Source: Anabaena azotica FACHB-119
GTDB lineage: Bacteria > Cyanobacteriota > Cyanobacteriia > Cyanobacteriales > Nostocaceae
Direction: 5' to 3'
Assembly (NCBI RefSeq): GCF_014697625.1
Contig: NZ_JACJSG010000012.1
Location: 1 to 64,000 of the forward strand
Length of the DNA stretch: 64,000 nucleotides
Shown: piece by piece, positions 18,207 through 25,809 of the stretch
Layout: the number at the start of each line of letters is the position of its first letter
Numbering within the stretch: position 1 is the first letter of the stretch
The notes under the pieces: model-generated
The model's database searches: none
What the model saw: only the letters and a program-made list of their open reading frames with translations
What the model was told of the DNA's origin: nothing
Made by a program: the position numbers and the translations under genes

Positions 18207-18281
18207 ATTTTGGATATTTTTTTATCTGGAAATCCCTAAAATATCCTATCGCTTTGGTGAACAGAGCGAGAATCACTGTTA

Positions 18282-18308
18282 AAAAGACGTTGCAGTGCAA
18301 CGTCTTTT
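18282..18308. terminator. Perfect hairpin downstream of flv3A
   Basis: The arms AAAAGACGTTGCA (18282-18294) and TGCAACGTCTTTT (18296-18308) are perfectly complementary around one base, with A/T runs on both edges, so it could terminate transcription in either direction. It lies ~255 nt past the flv3A stop. Confidence 0.55.
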
Positions 18309-18387
18309 CCAATAAATGATACCATTTCTCCATAAAATTGCTTTCTACGATTACCAATTAGCAATTACCAATTACCAACCCCCACTA

Positions 18388-18416
18388 TATGATAAGTGTT
18401 TAAACGGACATAATAT
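18388..18416 (+). repeat. 29-bp dispersed repeat upstream of DUF2887 gene
   Basis: TATGATAAGTGTTTAAACGG followed by ACATAATAT recurs with one mismatch at 36119-36147. Both copies are preceded by (CAATTAC)-type heptamers. Here it ends 12 nt before the GTG of the DUF2887 gene, so it may carry its promoter, but its second site lies at the 3' end of crtR, which argues for a mobile repeat. Confidence 0.6.
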
Positions 18417-18428
18417 GGCGATATTTTT

Positions 18429-19250
18429 GTGAAACGTGACTCTATTTATTACCAAATTTTCAAGCGATTTCCAGCCTTAATATTTGAACTCATTGATAAC
18501 CGCCCCGCACAGGCGCAAAACTATCGATTTGAATCAGTCGAGGTAAAAGAAACCGCCTTTAGGATTGATGGTGTTTTTTTACCACCAGAAGACGCAACAG
18601 CTAGAGTTATCTATTTTGCCGAAGTTCAATTCCAGAAAGATGAAAGTCTTTATCATCGCTTTTTTACTGAGTCGCTAACATATTTGTACCGCAATCAATC
18701 TCAATACGATGATTGGTACTGTGTAGTGATATTTCCCTCACGGAGTTTAGAGCCAAGTGATACAAGAACTCATCGAATGTTTTTCAGTAGTGAACAAGTG
18801 CAGCGCATTTATTTGGATGAATTAGGTGATTCCAATACTCTGCCAATAGGTATTAATTTAATACAGTTGACAATTGCCTCAGATAAGGTAATGGCAGAGC
18901 AAGCAAAGCAACTAATTCAACGGGTAAAATTAGAAGAAATAGGCGCACTGCCGAAAAACGAAATCATCGAGATTATTACGACAATTGCTGTTTACAAATT
19001 TTCGTCTTTGAGTAGAGAGGAAGTGGAAGCCATGCTAGGAATAACTTTAGAGCAAACCAGAGTATATCAAGAAGCCAAAGCTGAGGGTCGAGAAGAAGGT
19101 CTAGAACAAGGTCTAGAACAAGGTCGAGAACAACGGGAAGCTGAACTGTTACCAGTTATCGTTCCACTGTTACTGAAAATTGGGATGAGTGTAGAAAATA
19201 TTGCACAACAACTCAATGTTGCTGTGGAATCTGTGGAGAAATACAGATAA
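18429..19250 (+). CDS. DUF2887 / Rpn-like PD-(D/E)XK protein
   Basis: The 273-residue protein opens DSIYYQIFKRFPALIFEL and carries FRIDGVFLPPE...VIYFAEVQFQKDESLYHRFF. This is a D-x(n)-E-x-Q arrangement typical of the PD-(D/E)XK superfamily as seen in Rpn/PDDEXK transposase-like and DUF2887 proteins. The C-terminal third contains three near-identical EGLEQ-type units and a helical tail. The start is GTG. The family is abundant in cyanobacteria, often near repeats, and its members are thought to be DNA nucleases or recombination-promoting proteins. It is the first gene of the island between flv3A and flv1A. Confidence 0.85.
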   Translation: MKRDSIYYQIFKRFPALIFELIDNRPAQAQNYRFESVEVKETAFRIDGVFLPPEDATARVIYFAEVQFQKDESLYHRFFTESLTYLYRNQSQYDDWYCVVIFPSRSLEPSDTRTHRMFFSSEQVQRIYLDELGDSNTLPIGINLIQLTIASDKVMAEQAKQLIQRVKLEEIGALPKNEIIEIITTIAVYKFSSLSREEVEAMLGITLEQTRVYQEAKAEGREEGLEQGLEQGREQREAELLPVIVPLLLKIGMSVENIAQQLNVAVESVEKYR

Positions 19251-19491
19251 GATATACCCTTGATGAGTCATGGCGATCGCACCCTATCTCACCTAAATTC
19301 AGGCGTAAAGATTCGTTGAGTACAATTGACTAGACAAACGCCAAGCGCGATCGCTATTACATTGGGCATTAACTCCAAACCTGTCCCCTGCTAATGTAGA
19401 GACATTACATACAACGTCCTACATTAATTGCTCCCCTTCCCTTGTAGGAAAGGGCTTGGGGGTTAGGTTTGAGAGAAATTAGCACACAGCG

Positions 19492-19743
19492 TTATTTATC
19501 AGCCTTTCCTTCCTCATCCTCCAAACTTTTAGCCCGTTGCAGCACAGGAAAACATTGATTAATCAGCCAAATCATCACCTCAATAGCTGAGTCTCCTTGC
19601 TGAATGAGGTTTTTAGCTTGTACACCTAACAGTAGAGTTTGTAGAACTAACAACAAAGCAATCATTTTTCTCGCTTTGTTTTTTATCGAGAGAAATTTTC
19701 TAATGGATGGAATAGACAGTTTTTTAGATGGCTGCGTGGACAT
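19492..19743 (-). CDS. Small single-TM protein divergent to NACHT-HEAT gene
   Basis: The 83-residue protein has a basic N-terminus (KKLSIPSIRKFLSIKNKARK), one strong hydrophobic helix (MIALLLVLQTLLLGVQA), an amphipathic segment and an acidic end. ATG 19743 is preferred because AGGGAGA lies 7-8 nt upstream; the frame opens further at 19785. It diverges from the NACHT-HEAT gene at 20004, leaving 260 bp. The placement mirrors the small membrane protein at 124-411 beside the HTH-STAND gene, although the sequences are not obviously homologous. Function unknown; a membrane partner is inferred. Confidence 0.55.
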   Translation of the reverse strand: MSTQPSKKLSIPSIRKFLSIKNKARKMIALLLVLQTLLLGVQAKNLIQQGDSAIEVMIWLINQCFPVLQRAKSLEDEEGKADK

Positions 19744-20003
19744 CGTTAAATCTCCCTGCGTGTTAATGATTCCAAAAATATCCATTTCACCCCATCGCTA
19801 ACTAGAAGCTAGTCAATGCAGATAAATGCGAGTATGAATCTGCACCCTAAAATTTTTTTACAACTGGCTAAACAGAAGAACGCCGAAGATTAGAAATTGC
19901 GGCTATACCAACAAAGTCCGCCGTCGCGGACTAAATATCGTCTGTGTTACCGTAAATTCCATTCACTCGGTGTAGAATATGGCTACGCAACACAACCGCA
20001 CTG

Positions 20004-22718
20004 ATGAATCAGCCACGTAGACCTAAAGGTTTTTTTGCTAGTAAGGAAGGCTTGGAAAAACTCCAAGCAAAAAAGCGTGAGAAACGTTTTACTTATGAAA
20101 ACATCCGAAAAGAAGCAAAAGTAACTCTTGATCAGGTTAAAAGGCTATTTAACCCAAAATGGGGATACAAAATTGGCTCAGAAGCTATCGAGTTAATTGC
20201 TGCTGTTCTGGACTTGACCCCAGAGGAAATTGTTGGTGTTGATGTGTGGAATGCGCTAAGTAATGATATTGAGTTAGAACCTACACAAATTAACTGGCGT
20301 GAAGTTTGCACCGCCATGCTGAACAGTCAGCAAGCCGCAGCAAAACTCAGACGCAAAGCGACAGAACGAGGTTTTGAAGTTAACGTTTATGTTGCCTTGG
20401 GACTGGTGGAACGCAAACAGCAGCAACGCCGACAACAAGATGAACAGCGAGACAGGGAGCAAGTCTTTGAGTTAAGCCAAGAAGTCATTGTCAAAACCTA
20501 TGAACATAAAGCATTTCTAAAAGAAGTAACTACACAACAGCCCAGCGCAAATCATAAACATATTGCTATCATCGGTGAACCAGGGGCAGGTAAGACCACT
20601 TTATTAAGTACAATTGCTTCCTATGTTCAAGACAACACCCAATATTTACCCATCTGTATTTCTCTCGCCGATTTACAGGGAAAAACTATTGAGGAATATT
20701 TACTTAAGCAATGGCTGACTGAAGCCATGAGATTAGTTAAATCTGGGGTTGTCGTCACGCCAGAAATTGAACGTCAATTAATTGAGTGTTTTGCTAAAAA
20801 AGGAGTTTGGCTACTGTTAGATGGTGTGGATGAAATGGGTGAAAATTCACCTGTAGAAGCCTTAGCCAAAATTAATCGAGAACTGACTGCATCTTTGAGA
20901 CAGGCGCGAGTGGTTTTAACTTGTCGCTTAAATGTTTGGGATGCTCAAGTTAAAGATACACTCAGTGGATTTGATACTTATAAAACTCAAGAGTTCAAAC
21001 CAGAACAAATTGATGAATTTATTCAACAGTGGTTTCAGTGTGCTAGTGATAGAGAAAAAGAAGAGAACCTAAAAGAAAAATTAATAAAAAAAGGAAAGAA
21101 TTTAAGCATAAAATTACAAGCACCTCAACATGAAAATATTCGTAAATTGGTAACAAATCCTCTGCGCTTGTCGCTGTTGTGTCAGACATTCTATTTGGAT
21201 AAGCAGGGAGAATTACCAGAAACGAAAGCAGCACTTTATCAGAGGTTTACCCGTTATTTTTATGAATGGAAATCAGAGTTATTTCCTCGGTTGTGGAAGT
21301 CTGATGATTTAAAGGATAAATTACACCGAGCTTTAAGCAAATTAGCTTTTGCAGGGATTAACAGCAGCGCCAGGTTTCGCTTACCGAGGAGTTTGGCACG
21401 TCAAAAAATGGGAGAAAAATTATTTGAATTGGCTTGTGAGGTCGGTTGGTTAAATGTAGTAGATAGATTAGCTGAAACTGATGATGAGGAAGTTTATGCT
21501 TTCTTTCATCCTAACTTTCAAGAATATTTTGCAGCTTTAAATGTTAAGGACTGGGATGATTTTCTCAATCATGTTCCTAACAACCCAATTCAAGGAACTT
21601 ACCGCATTTTTCAACCACAATGGAAAGAGGTGATTTTGCTATGGTTAGGACTAAGACAAGAAAATCTAAGACAGCAGCAGCAAGATTTTATTAATGCTTT
21701 GGTCAATTTTAAAGATGGATGTGGTGAATGGGATGAAGAAAATGTAGATAAAGGTTTTTATGAATATCAAGCCTATTTTTTAGCGGCGGTGGGAATTGCC
21801 GAGTTGAAAGATTGTACTCAAGCAAATGAAATAGTAGCGCAAATTGTTAAGTGGGGCTTTGGTTATTCACCAGAAAGACATAAATGGGTGCAATTTCTTG
21901 ATGCAATTAAATATGAAGCTATATCAACACTGCTACAGACGAAAAGGACAAAAGCGATCGCTGCTTTAGTACAACTGCTGCAATCACAAAATCTGGATAA
22001 CAACACCCGTAGGCAGGCAGCAGATAGCTTAGGGAAAATCGGCATAGGTAATGAAAAAGCGATCGCCGCTTTGGAGCAACTGCTGCGATCACCTGATGTG
22101 GGTAACTACACCCGTTGGCGGGTAGCATTTAGCTTAGGGAAAATCAACCCAGGTAATGAAAAAGCGATCGCCGAATTGGTGCAACTGTTGCAATCACCTG
22201 ATGTGGATGGCTTCACCCGTAGGCTGGCAGCAGATGGCTTAGAGAATATCGACCCAGGTAATCAAGATGCGATCGCTGCTTTAGTACAACTGCTGCAATC
22301 ACCTGATGTGGATGAGGACACGCGCAGGCAGGCAGCAGATAGTTTAGTGACAATCGGCATAGGTAATGAAAAAGCGATCGCTGCTTTAGTACAACTGCTG
22401 CAATCAACTGATGTGGGTTACTCCACCCGTAGGCAGGCATCAGAAAGCTTAGGGAAAATCGGCATAGGTAATGAAAAAGCGATCGCCGCCTTGGTGCAAC
22501 TGCTGCAATCACAAAATCTGGATAACAACACCCGTAGGCAGGCAGCAGAAAGCTTAGGGAAAATCGGCATAGGTAATGAAAAAGCGATCGCCGCCTTGGT
22601 GCAACTGCTGCAATCACCTGATTTGGGTTACTCCACTCGTAGGCAGGCAGCATTTATCTTAGGGAAAATCGGCATAGGTAATGAAAAAGCGATCGCTGCT
22701 TTGGTGCAACTGCTGTAA
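20004..22718 (+). CDS. HTH-NACHT NTPase with HEAT repeats, 5' part
   Basis: 904 residues lie before a stop inside the repeat array. Order: HTH-like N-domain (about 25-80; VTLDQVKRLF, LDLTPEEIVGVDVW), a helical linker (100-165), NACHT with Walker A GEPGAGKTT (191-199) and Walker B WLLLDGVDEMGE (269-280) plus the CRLNVW sensor region, a helical region, then HEAT-like repeats of 35 residues from ~651. The stop TAA at 22716-22718 replaces the CAA of the otherwise invariant QLLQSPD, and the same frame runs on to 24101. The intact protein would have 1365 residues. NACHT-HEAT proteins include bacterial anti-phage sensors; that role is an inference here. Confidence 0.85.
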   Translation: MNQPRRPKGFFASKEGLEKLQAKKREKRFTYENIRKEAKVTLDQVKRLFNPKWGYKIGSEAIELIAAVLDLTPEEIVGVDVWNALSNDIELEPTQINWREVCTAMLNSQQAAAKLRRKATERGFEVNVYVALGLVERKQQQRRQQDEQRDREQVFELSQEVIVKTYEHKAFLKEVTTQQPSANHKHIAIIGEPGAGKTTLLSTIASYVQDNTQYLPICISLADLQGKTIEEYLLKQWLTEAMRLVKSGVVVTPEIERQLIECFAKKGVWLLLDGVDEMGENSPVEALAKINRELTASLRQARVVLTCRLNVWDAQVKDTLSGFDTYKTQEFKPEQIDEFIQQWFQCASDREKEENLKEKLIKKGKNLSIKLQAPQHENIRKLVTNPLRLSLLCQTFYLDKQGELPETKAALYQRFTRYFYEWKSELFPRLWKSDDLKDKLHRALSKLAFAGINSSARFRLPRSLARQKMGEKLFELACEVGWLNVVDRLAETDDEEVYAFFHPNFQEYFAALNVKDWDDFLNHVPNNPIQGTYRIFQPQWKEVILLWLGLRQENLRQQQQDFINALVNFKDGCGEWDEENVDKGFYEYQAYFLAAVGIAELKDCTQANEIVAQIVKWGFGYSPERHKWVQFLDAIKYEAISTLLQTKRTKAIAALVQLLQSQNLDNNTRRQAADSLGKIGIGNEKAIAALEQLLRSPDVGNYTRWRVAFSLGKINPGNEKAIAELVQLLQSPDVDGFTRRLAADGLENIDPGNQDAIAALVQLLQSPDVDEDTRRQAADSLVTIGIGNEKAIAALVQLLQSTDVGYSTRRQASESLGKIGIGNEKAIAALVQLLQSQNLDNNTRRQAAESLGKIGIGNEKAIAALVQLLQSPDLGYSTRRQAAFILGKIGIGNEKAIAALVQLL

Positions 22719-23528
22719 TCACCTGATGTGGGTTACTCCACCCGTAGGCAGGCAGTAGAAAGCTTAGGGAAAATCGGCACAGGCAATGAAGATGCGATCG
22801 CTGCTTTGGTGCAATTGCTGCAATCACCTGATGTGGATGAGGACACCCGTAGGCAGGCAGCATTTAGCTTAGGGGAAATCCACCCAGGTAATGAAAAAGC
22901 GATCGCCGAATTGGTGCAACTGCTGCAATCACAAAATCTGGATAACTATACCCGTAGGCAGGCAGCAGTAAGCTTGGGAGAAATCGGCACAGGTAATGAA
23001 AAAGCGATCGCCAAATTGGTGCAATTACTGCAATCACCTGATATAGATGAAGACACCCGTGAGCAGGCAGCATTTAGCTTAGTGACAATCGGCACAGGTA
23101 ATGAAAAAGCGATCGCCGAATTAGTGCAACTGCTGCAATCACCTGATGTGGGTCACTTTACCCGTATGCTGGCAGCAGTAAGCTTAGGAAAAATCAACCC
23201 AGGTAATGAAAAAGCGAGCGCAGAATTGATGCAACTGCTGCAATCACAAAATCTGGATAACTACACCCGTTGGCAGGCAGCAGTAAGCTTAGGGGAATTC
23301 AACCCAGGTAATGAAAAAGCGATCGCCGAATTGATGCAACTGCTACAATCACCTGATGTAGATGACTACATCCGTTGGCAGGCAGCAGATAGCTTAGGGG
23401 AAATCGGCACAAATAATCAAGATGCGATCGCCGCCTTGATGCAACTGCTGCAATCATCTGATGTAGATCATTTCACCCATAGGCAGGCAGCAGATAGCTT
23501 AGGGAAAGTTATACAAAACAATCAGCAT
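21954..23528 (+). repeat. Tandem 105-bp HEAT-coding array, 15 units
   Basis: Fifteen units of exactly 105 bp (35 residues; AIAALVQLLQSPDV...TRRQAADSLGKIG.GNEK) run through the stop at 22716. A HIP1 octamer GCGATCGC encodes the A-I-A of each unit at 21954, 22059, 22164 and so on every 105 bp, missing only at 23214 (GCGAGCGC). Variation concentrates in the D/N positions after SPD and in the residue after TR. Units are similar enough to recombine. Confidence 0.95.
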
Positions 23529-24101
23529 CGGTCTTTAGCTGTCACAGGTTTAAAAGATTATCTGCAATTTGAGTATAACTACGATGTCATCTGGAAATGT
23601 TCTCAGAATATGCCTTATCCCGATTTCTACCTAGCTTGGCATCAAGGAAATAATGAACAAACCAGTCTTAATCATCTTGACTTACCCCAACGCTTGCAAG
23701 CTGCAATTAACAATCACCCTCAACTTAGCCAAAACATTCATTTAATCTCTATCGACACTAGTAAATTCATCGAACCAGATAACCCAGCCAGTAAAATTTA
23801 CACTGCAATTGTCAAAGCTGGCTGTCCTAAATGTCCAGATGGTACGCCGAAAACAATGACGGAACTCCAAACCTATTGGGAATTACTAGAAACTGATAGG
23901 CGGGTGGTTTTATTATTTCACCCAGGCGCAACTAATACTAAAAGTGAGGCGACATACAGCCATGCGTTTCTCAACGCCATCAGCAAATTTGAGGGTAAAA
24001 TCTGTTTTATTAGCGACCCCATACCAAACTACAAAACCCTCAAAATCTTTACACCCAAGCAATCAGTTGATGAAATTTTAGAATGGTTAGGTTGTAGTTA
24101 A
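22719..24101 (+). CDS. NACHT-HEAT gene, 3' part after nonsense codon
   Basis: This continues the 20004 frame without a shift. It contains the remaining ~7 HEAT units (to ~23528) and a ~190-residue C-terminal domain. That domain contains NMPYPDFYLAWH, SIDTSKFIEPDNPA, a CPKC pair and RVVLLFHPGA, and seems to be the conserved C-terminal region of cyanobacterial NACHT proteins. Re-initiation is possible in the frame from 22728 (codon TTG or GTG; no strong ribosome-binding site), giving 457 residues without an NTPase. Without suppression this is the severed 3' half of a broken gene. Confidence 0.75.
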   Translation, partial: SPDVGYSTRRQAVESLGKIGTGNEDAIAALVQLLQSPDVDEDTRRQAAFSLGEIHPGNEKAIAELVQLLQSQNLDNYTRRQAAVSLGEIGTGNEKAIAKLVQLLQSPDIDEDTREQAAFSLVTIGTGNEKAIAELVQLLQSPDVGHFTRMLAAVSLGKINPGNEKASAELMQLLQSQNLDNYTRWQAAVSLGEFNPGNEKAIAELMQLLQSPDVDDYIRWQAADSLGEIGTNNQDAIAALMQLLQSSDVDHFTHRQAADSLGKVIQNNQHRSLAVTGLKDYLQFEYNYDVIWKCSQNMPYPDFYLAWHQGNNEQTSLNHLDLPQRLQAAINNHPQLSQNIHLISIDTSKFIEPDNPASKIYTAIVKAGCPKCPDGTPKTMTELQTYWELLETDRRVVLLFHPGATNTKSEATYSHAFLNAISKFEGKICFISDPIPNYKTLKIFTPKQSVDEILEWLGCS

Positions 24102-24119
24102 TTGTATTTGTGCTGTGTA

Positions 24120-24329
24120 CTAACAAACTTCAACTCGCCACGCAGCATAGGCAAGTGCCTCATAAATATCAGCTTCTTCCAGATAAGGATACGCTTTGAG
24201 AATATCGCTGTTGCTATGTCCAGATGCCATTAAACCGACTATAGTACCAACAGTAACGCGCATTCCCCGAATGCAGGGTTTACCGCCCATCACCTCTGAA
24301 TTACGGGTAATTCTGGTGAGATTTTGCAT
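24120..24329 (-). CDS. DUF433 antitoxin-like protein
   Basis: The 69-residue protein MQNLTRITRN...GGKPCIRGMRVTVGTIVGLMASG is the DUF433 domain, a small winged-helix fold usually paired with a DUF5615 PIN-like toxin. The start at 24329 is chosen because the open frame upstream of it runs into a MITE (24357-24502). The C-terminus ends abruptly (WRVEVC), and no DUF5615 gene follows, so it is an orphan. It converges with the NACHT-HEAT gene. Confidence 0.85.
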   Translation of the reverse strand: MQNLTRITRNSEVMGGKPCIRGMRVTVGTIVGLMASGHSNSDILKAYPYLEEADIYEALAYAAWRVEVC

Positions 24330-24356
24330 GGTTGTGGCTTCGTGATGTATGGTTAT

Positions 24357-24502
24357 CTGACTTTTCACGTCATGTGGAAAAGCTAACTTCAGACCTAACC
24401 CCCCAGCCCCCTTCCCTACTAGGGAAGGGGGAGAAATCAAAGCCTCTCTCCTTGTAGGGGAGAGGTTTGGAGAGGGGTTTTCCAGATACCGTGAAAAGTC
24501 AG
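24357..24502. mobile_element. 146-bp MITE with 8-bp target duplication
   Basis: Terminal inverted repeats CTGACTTTTCACG (24357-24369) and CGTGAAAAGTCAG (24490-24502) are perfect. The element is flanked on both sides by the direct repeat ATGGTTAT (24349-24356 and 24503-24510). The interior is the GC-palindrome family (CTTCCCTACTAGGGAAG). No transposase frame is present. It sits ~20 bp upstream of the DUF433 start codon. Confidence 0.9.
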
Positions 24503-24549
24503 ATGGTTATAAACTCTATACTATTAAAGGTAAACTCAGATTTACACCA

Positions 24550-24789
24550 ATGAAAGCAATTGAGGTTCAAGGAACTGTTAATGAACTTGGTCAACTTTCC
24601 TTAGATGAACCGTTAACCACAGCAAAACACAGTCGCGTCCGAGTCATTGTCCTCATTACAGAAGAGAATGAAGAGGATGAGGAACTTTTCGAGTCAGCAA
24701 AAGAAAGTTTTCGTCAAGGTTGGTATGATGCGATGAATGGAAATACTGTACCTGTCTCTCAACTTTGGCAAGGGATAGATGCAGAGTGA
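24550..24789 (+). CDS. RelN-family antitoxin
   Basis: The 79-residue protein MKAIEVQGTVNELGQLSLDEPL...SRVRVIVLI...SQLWQGIDAE has the AbrB-like start and the conserved C-terminal ISELWDGIDAE-type ending of RelN antitoxins, which pair with RelE-type toxins in cyanobacteria. The toxin frame that should follow is reduced to 15 codons (24779-24826). It lies directly after a MITE. Confidence 0.8.
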   Translation: MKAIEVQGTVNELGQLSLDEPLTTAKHSRVRVIVLITEENEEDEELFESAKESFRQGWYDAMNGNTVPVSQLWQGIDAE

Positions 24790-24826
24790 GCCACCATTGA
24801 TTCAAGTTGAAGCTCATCAGCAATAA
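24779..24826 (+). pseudogene. Remnant of RelE-type toxin
   Basis: A frame overlapping the antitoxin end reads MQSEPPLIQVEAHQQ and then stops. SEPPLIQVEA is the typical beginning of the toxin encoded after RelN antitoxins, and the rest of the gene is gone. The antitoxin therefore appears to have outlived its toxin. Confidence 0.6.
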
Positions 24827-24883
24827 TAGGCGATCGCTCCCTAAACTACAAACTAAGTTTACTCAATAGCTTGCCTAAAATAC

Positions 24884-25552
24884 TTATACTGTATCTGGAT
24901 CGATATTCAACTCCCGCAGTTTTGCCGCCAGACGTTCTGCTTGTTGTGCCATTTCTTCCAGCGTCGGTACGAGTTGATGCTCTGGTGTAAAATAACGCAA
25001 TAATCCCTCATGCACACCGAGATATAATCCTAATTGTTGACTCCACAAATGCCCATATTCATTTGCTTGCAGAGGTTGATATTCACCATCTAATAAATGA
25101 AACCCAGCTAATTCTAAAGTATAAGGGTCAAACCAAAAATAATCCGGTGTGCGGAAGGTGTCTTGATAAATCGTTTTCTTTAAATTTTTGTCTGTATCAG
25201 CTGTGGAGTCAGACAAAATTTCAACGATGACATTGGGATATTTGCCATGTTCTTCCCATACCACCCAACTTTTTCTGGTTTTACGTTCACATCCTAGCAC
25301 TACGAAAAAGTCTGGGCCTCGGAAATACTCTGATTTGAGTTGATGGGGACTGTAGTAGATAGTCAAGTTTCCCGCCGCATAGAAATCATTTCTCTCGCGC
25401 CACAGCCATTTTAAGCAAGTTAACAGTAAGATGATTTGTCTGAGGTGTAAATCGCTTTCCCAGGGTGGTTCATCACTGTATAGGTCACTAGGAGGAAATA
25501 TAACATCCTGGCCGACGGTTGTTTGCGGATTGATTTCTTGAGCGATGGTCAT
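24884..25552 (-). CDS. Uma2-family endonuclease-like protein
   Basis: The 222-residue Uma2 (DUF820) protein has the restriction-endonuclease-like core: GPDFFVVLGCER (metal-binding Asp), then VVWEEHGKYPNVIVEILSDSTADTDKNLKK with the E-I-L...K catalytic pattern, and YQDTFRTPDYFWFDPY. The C-terminus (about 195-220) is a helical, coiled-coil-like tail. These proteins are highly multiplied in cyanobacteria and their cellular role is unclear. It is the last gene of the island before flv1A and is transcribed away from it. Confidence 0.88.
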   Translation of the reverse strand: MTIAQEINPQTTVGQDVIFPPSDLYSDEPPWESDLHLRQIILLLTCLKWLWRERNDFYAAGNLTIYYSPHQLKSEYFRGPDFFVVLGCERKTRKSWVVWEEHGKYPNVIVEILSDSTADTDKNLKKTIYQDTFRTPDYFWFDPYTLELAGFHLLDGEYQPLQANEYGHLWSQQLGLYLGVHEGLLRYFTPEHQLVPTLEEMAQQAERLAAKLRELNIDPDTV

Positions 25553-25809
25553 AGAATGAATACGGCATCAAGTATGGCTTTATTGTAACAGCGTTATCTG
25601 AGGCGATCGCTCTCTCAAATCCAAATTCAGATATTGAGAATTAATAAACATCTATCTCATTCATCATCAACGCTGAAAATATACTCAAACAAACTAAGCT
25701 TTAATTATAAATAGCTACTCATTTACTACAAGTGTGGATGCCTACACTATGGCAATGGTTTAAATCCAGCGATGAATTTATCAGAAAATACTTTCAAAAT
25801 AAATAAATT

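Noticed and set aside
18028..18357. 109-residue minus-strand frame after flv3A
   Set aside because: Composed of dispersed repeats (GGGTGCGTCAG hairpin, CTCCTGGGAGGGG) and a terminator-like palindrome.
21863..23073. Antisense frames over the HEAT array (LLPAYGC..IAAVAPKQRS repeats)
   Set aside because: Shadows of the 105-bp units read in reverse; they end and start at repeat phases, not at signals.
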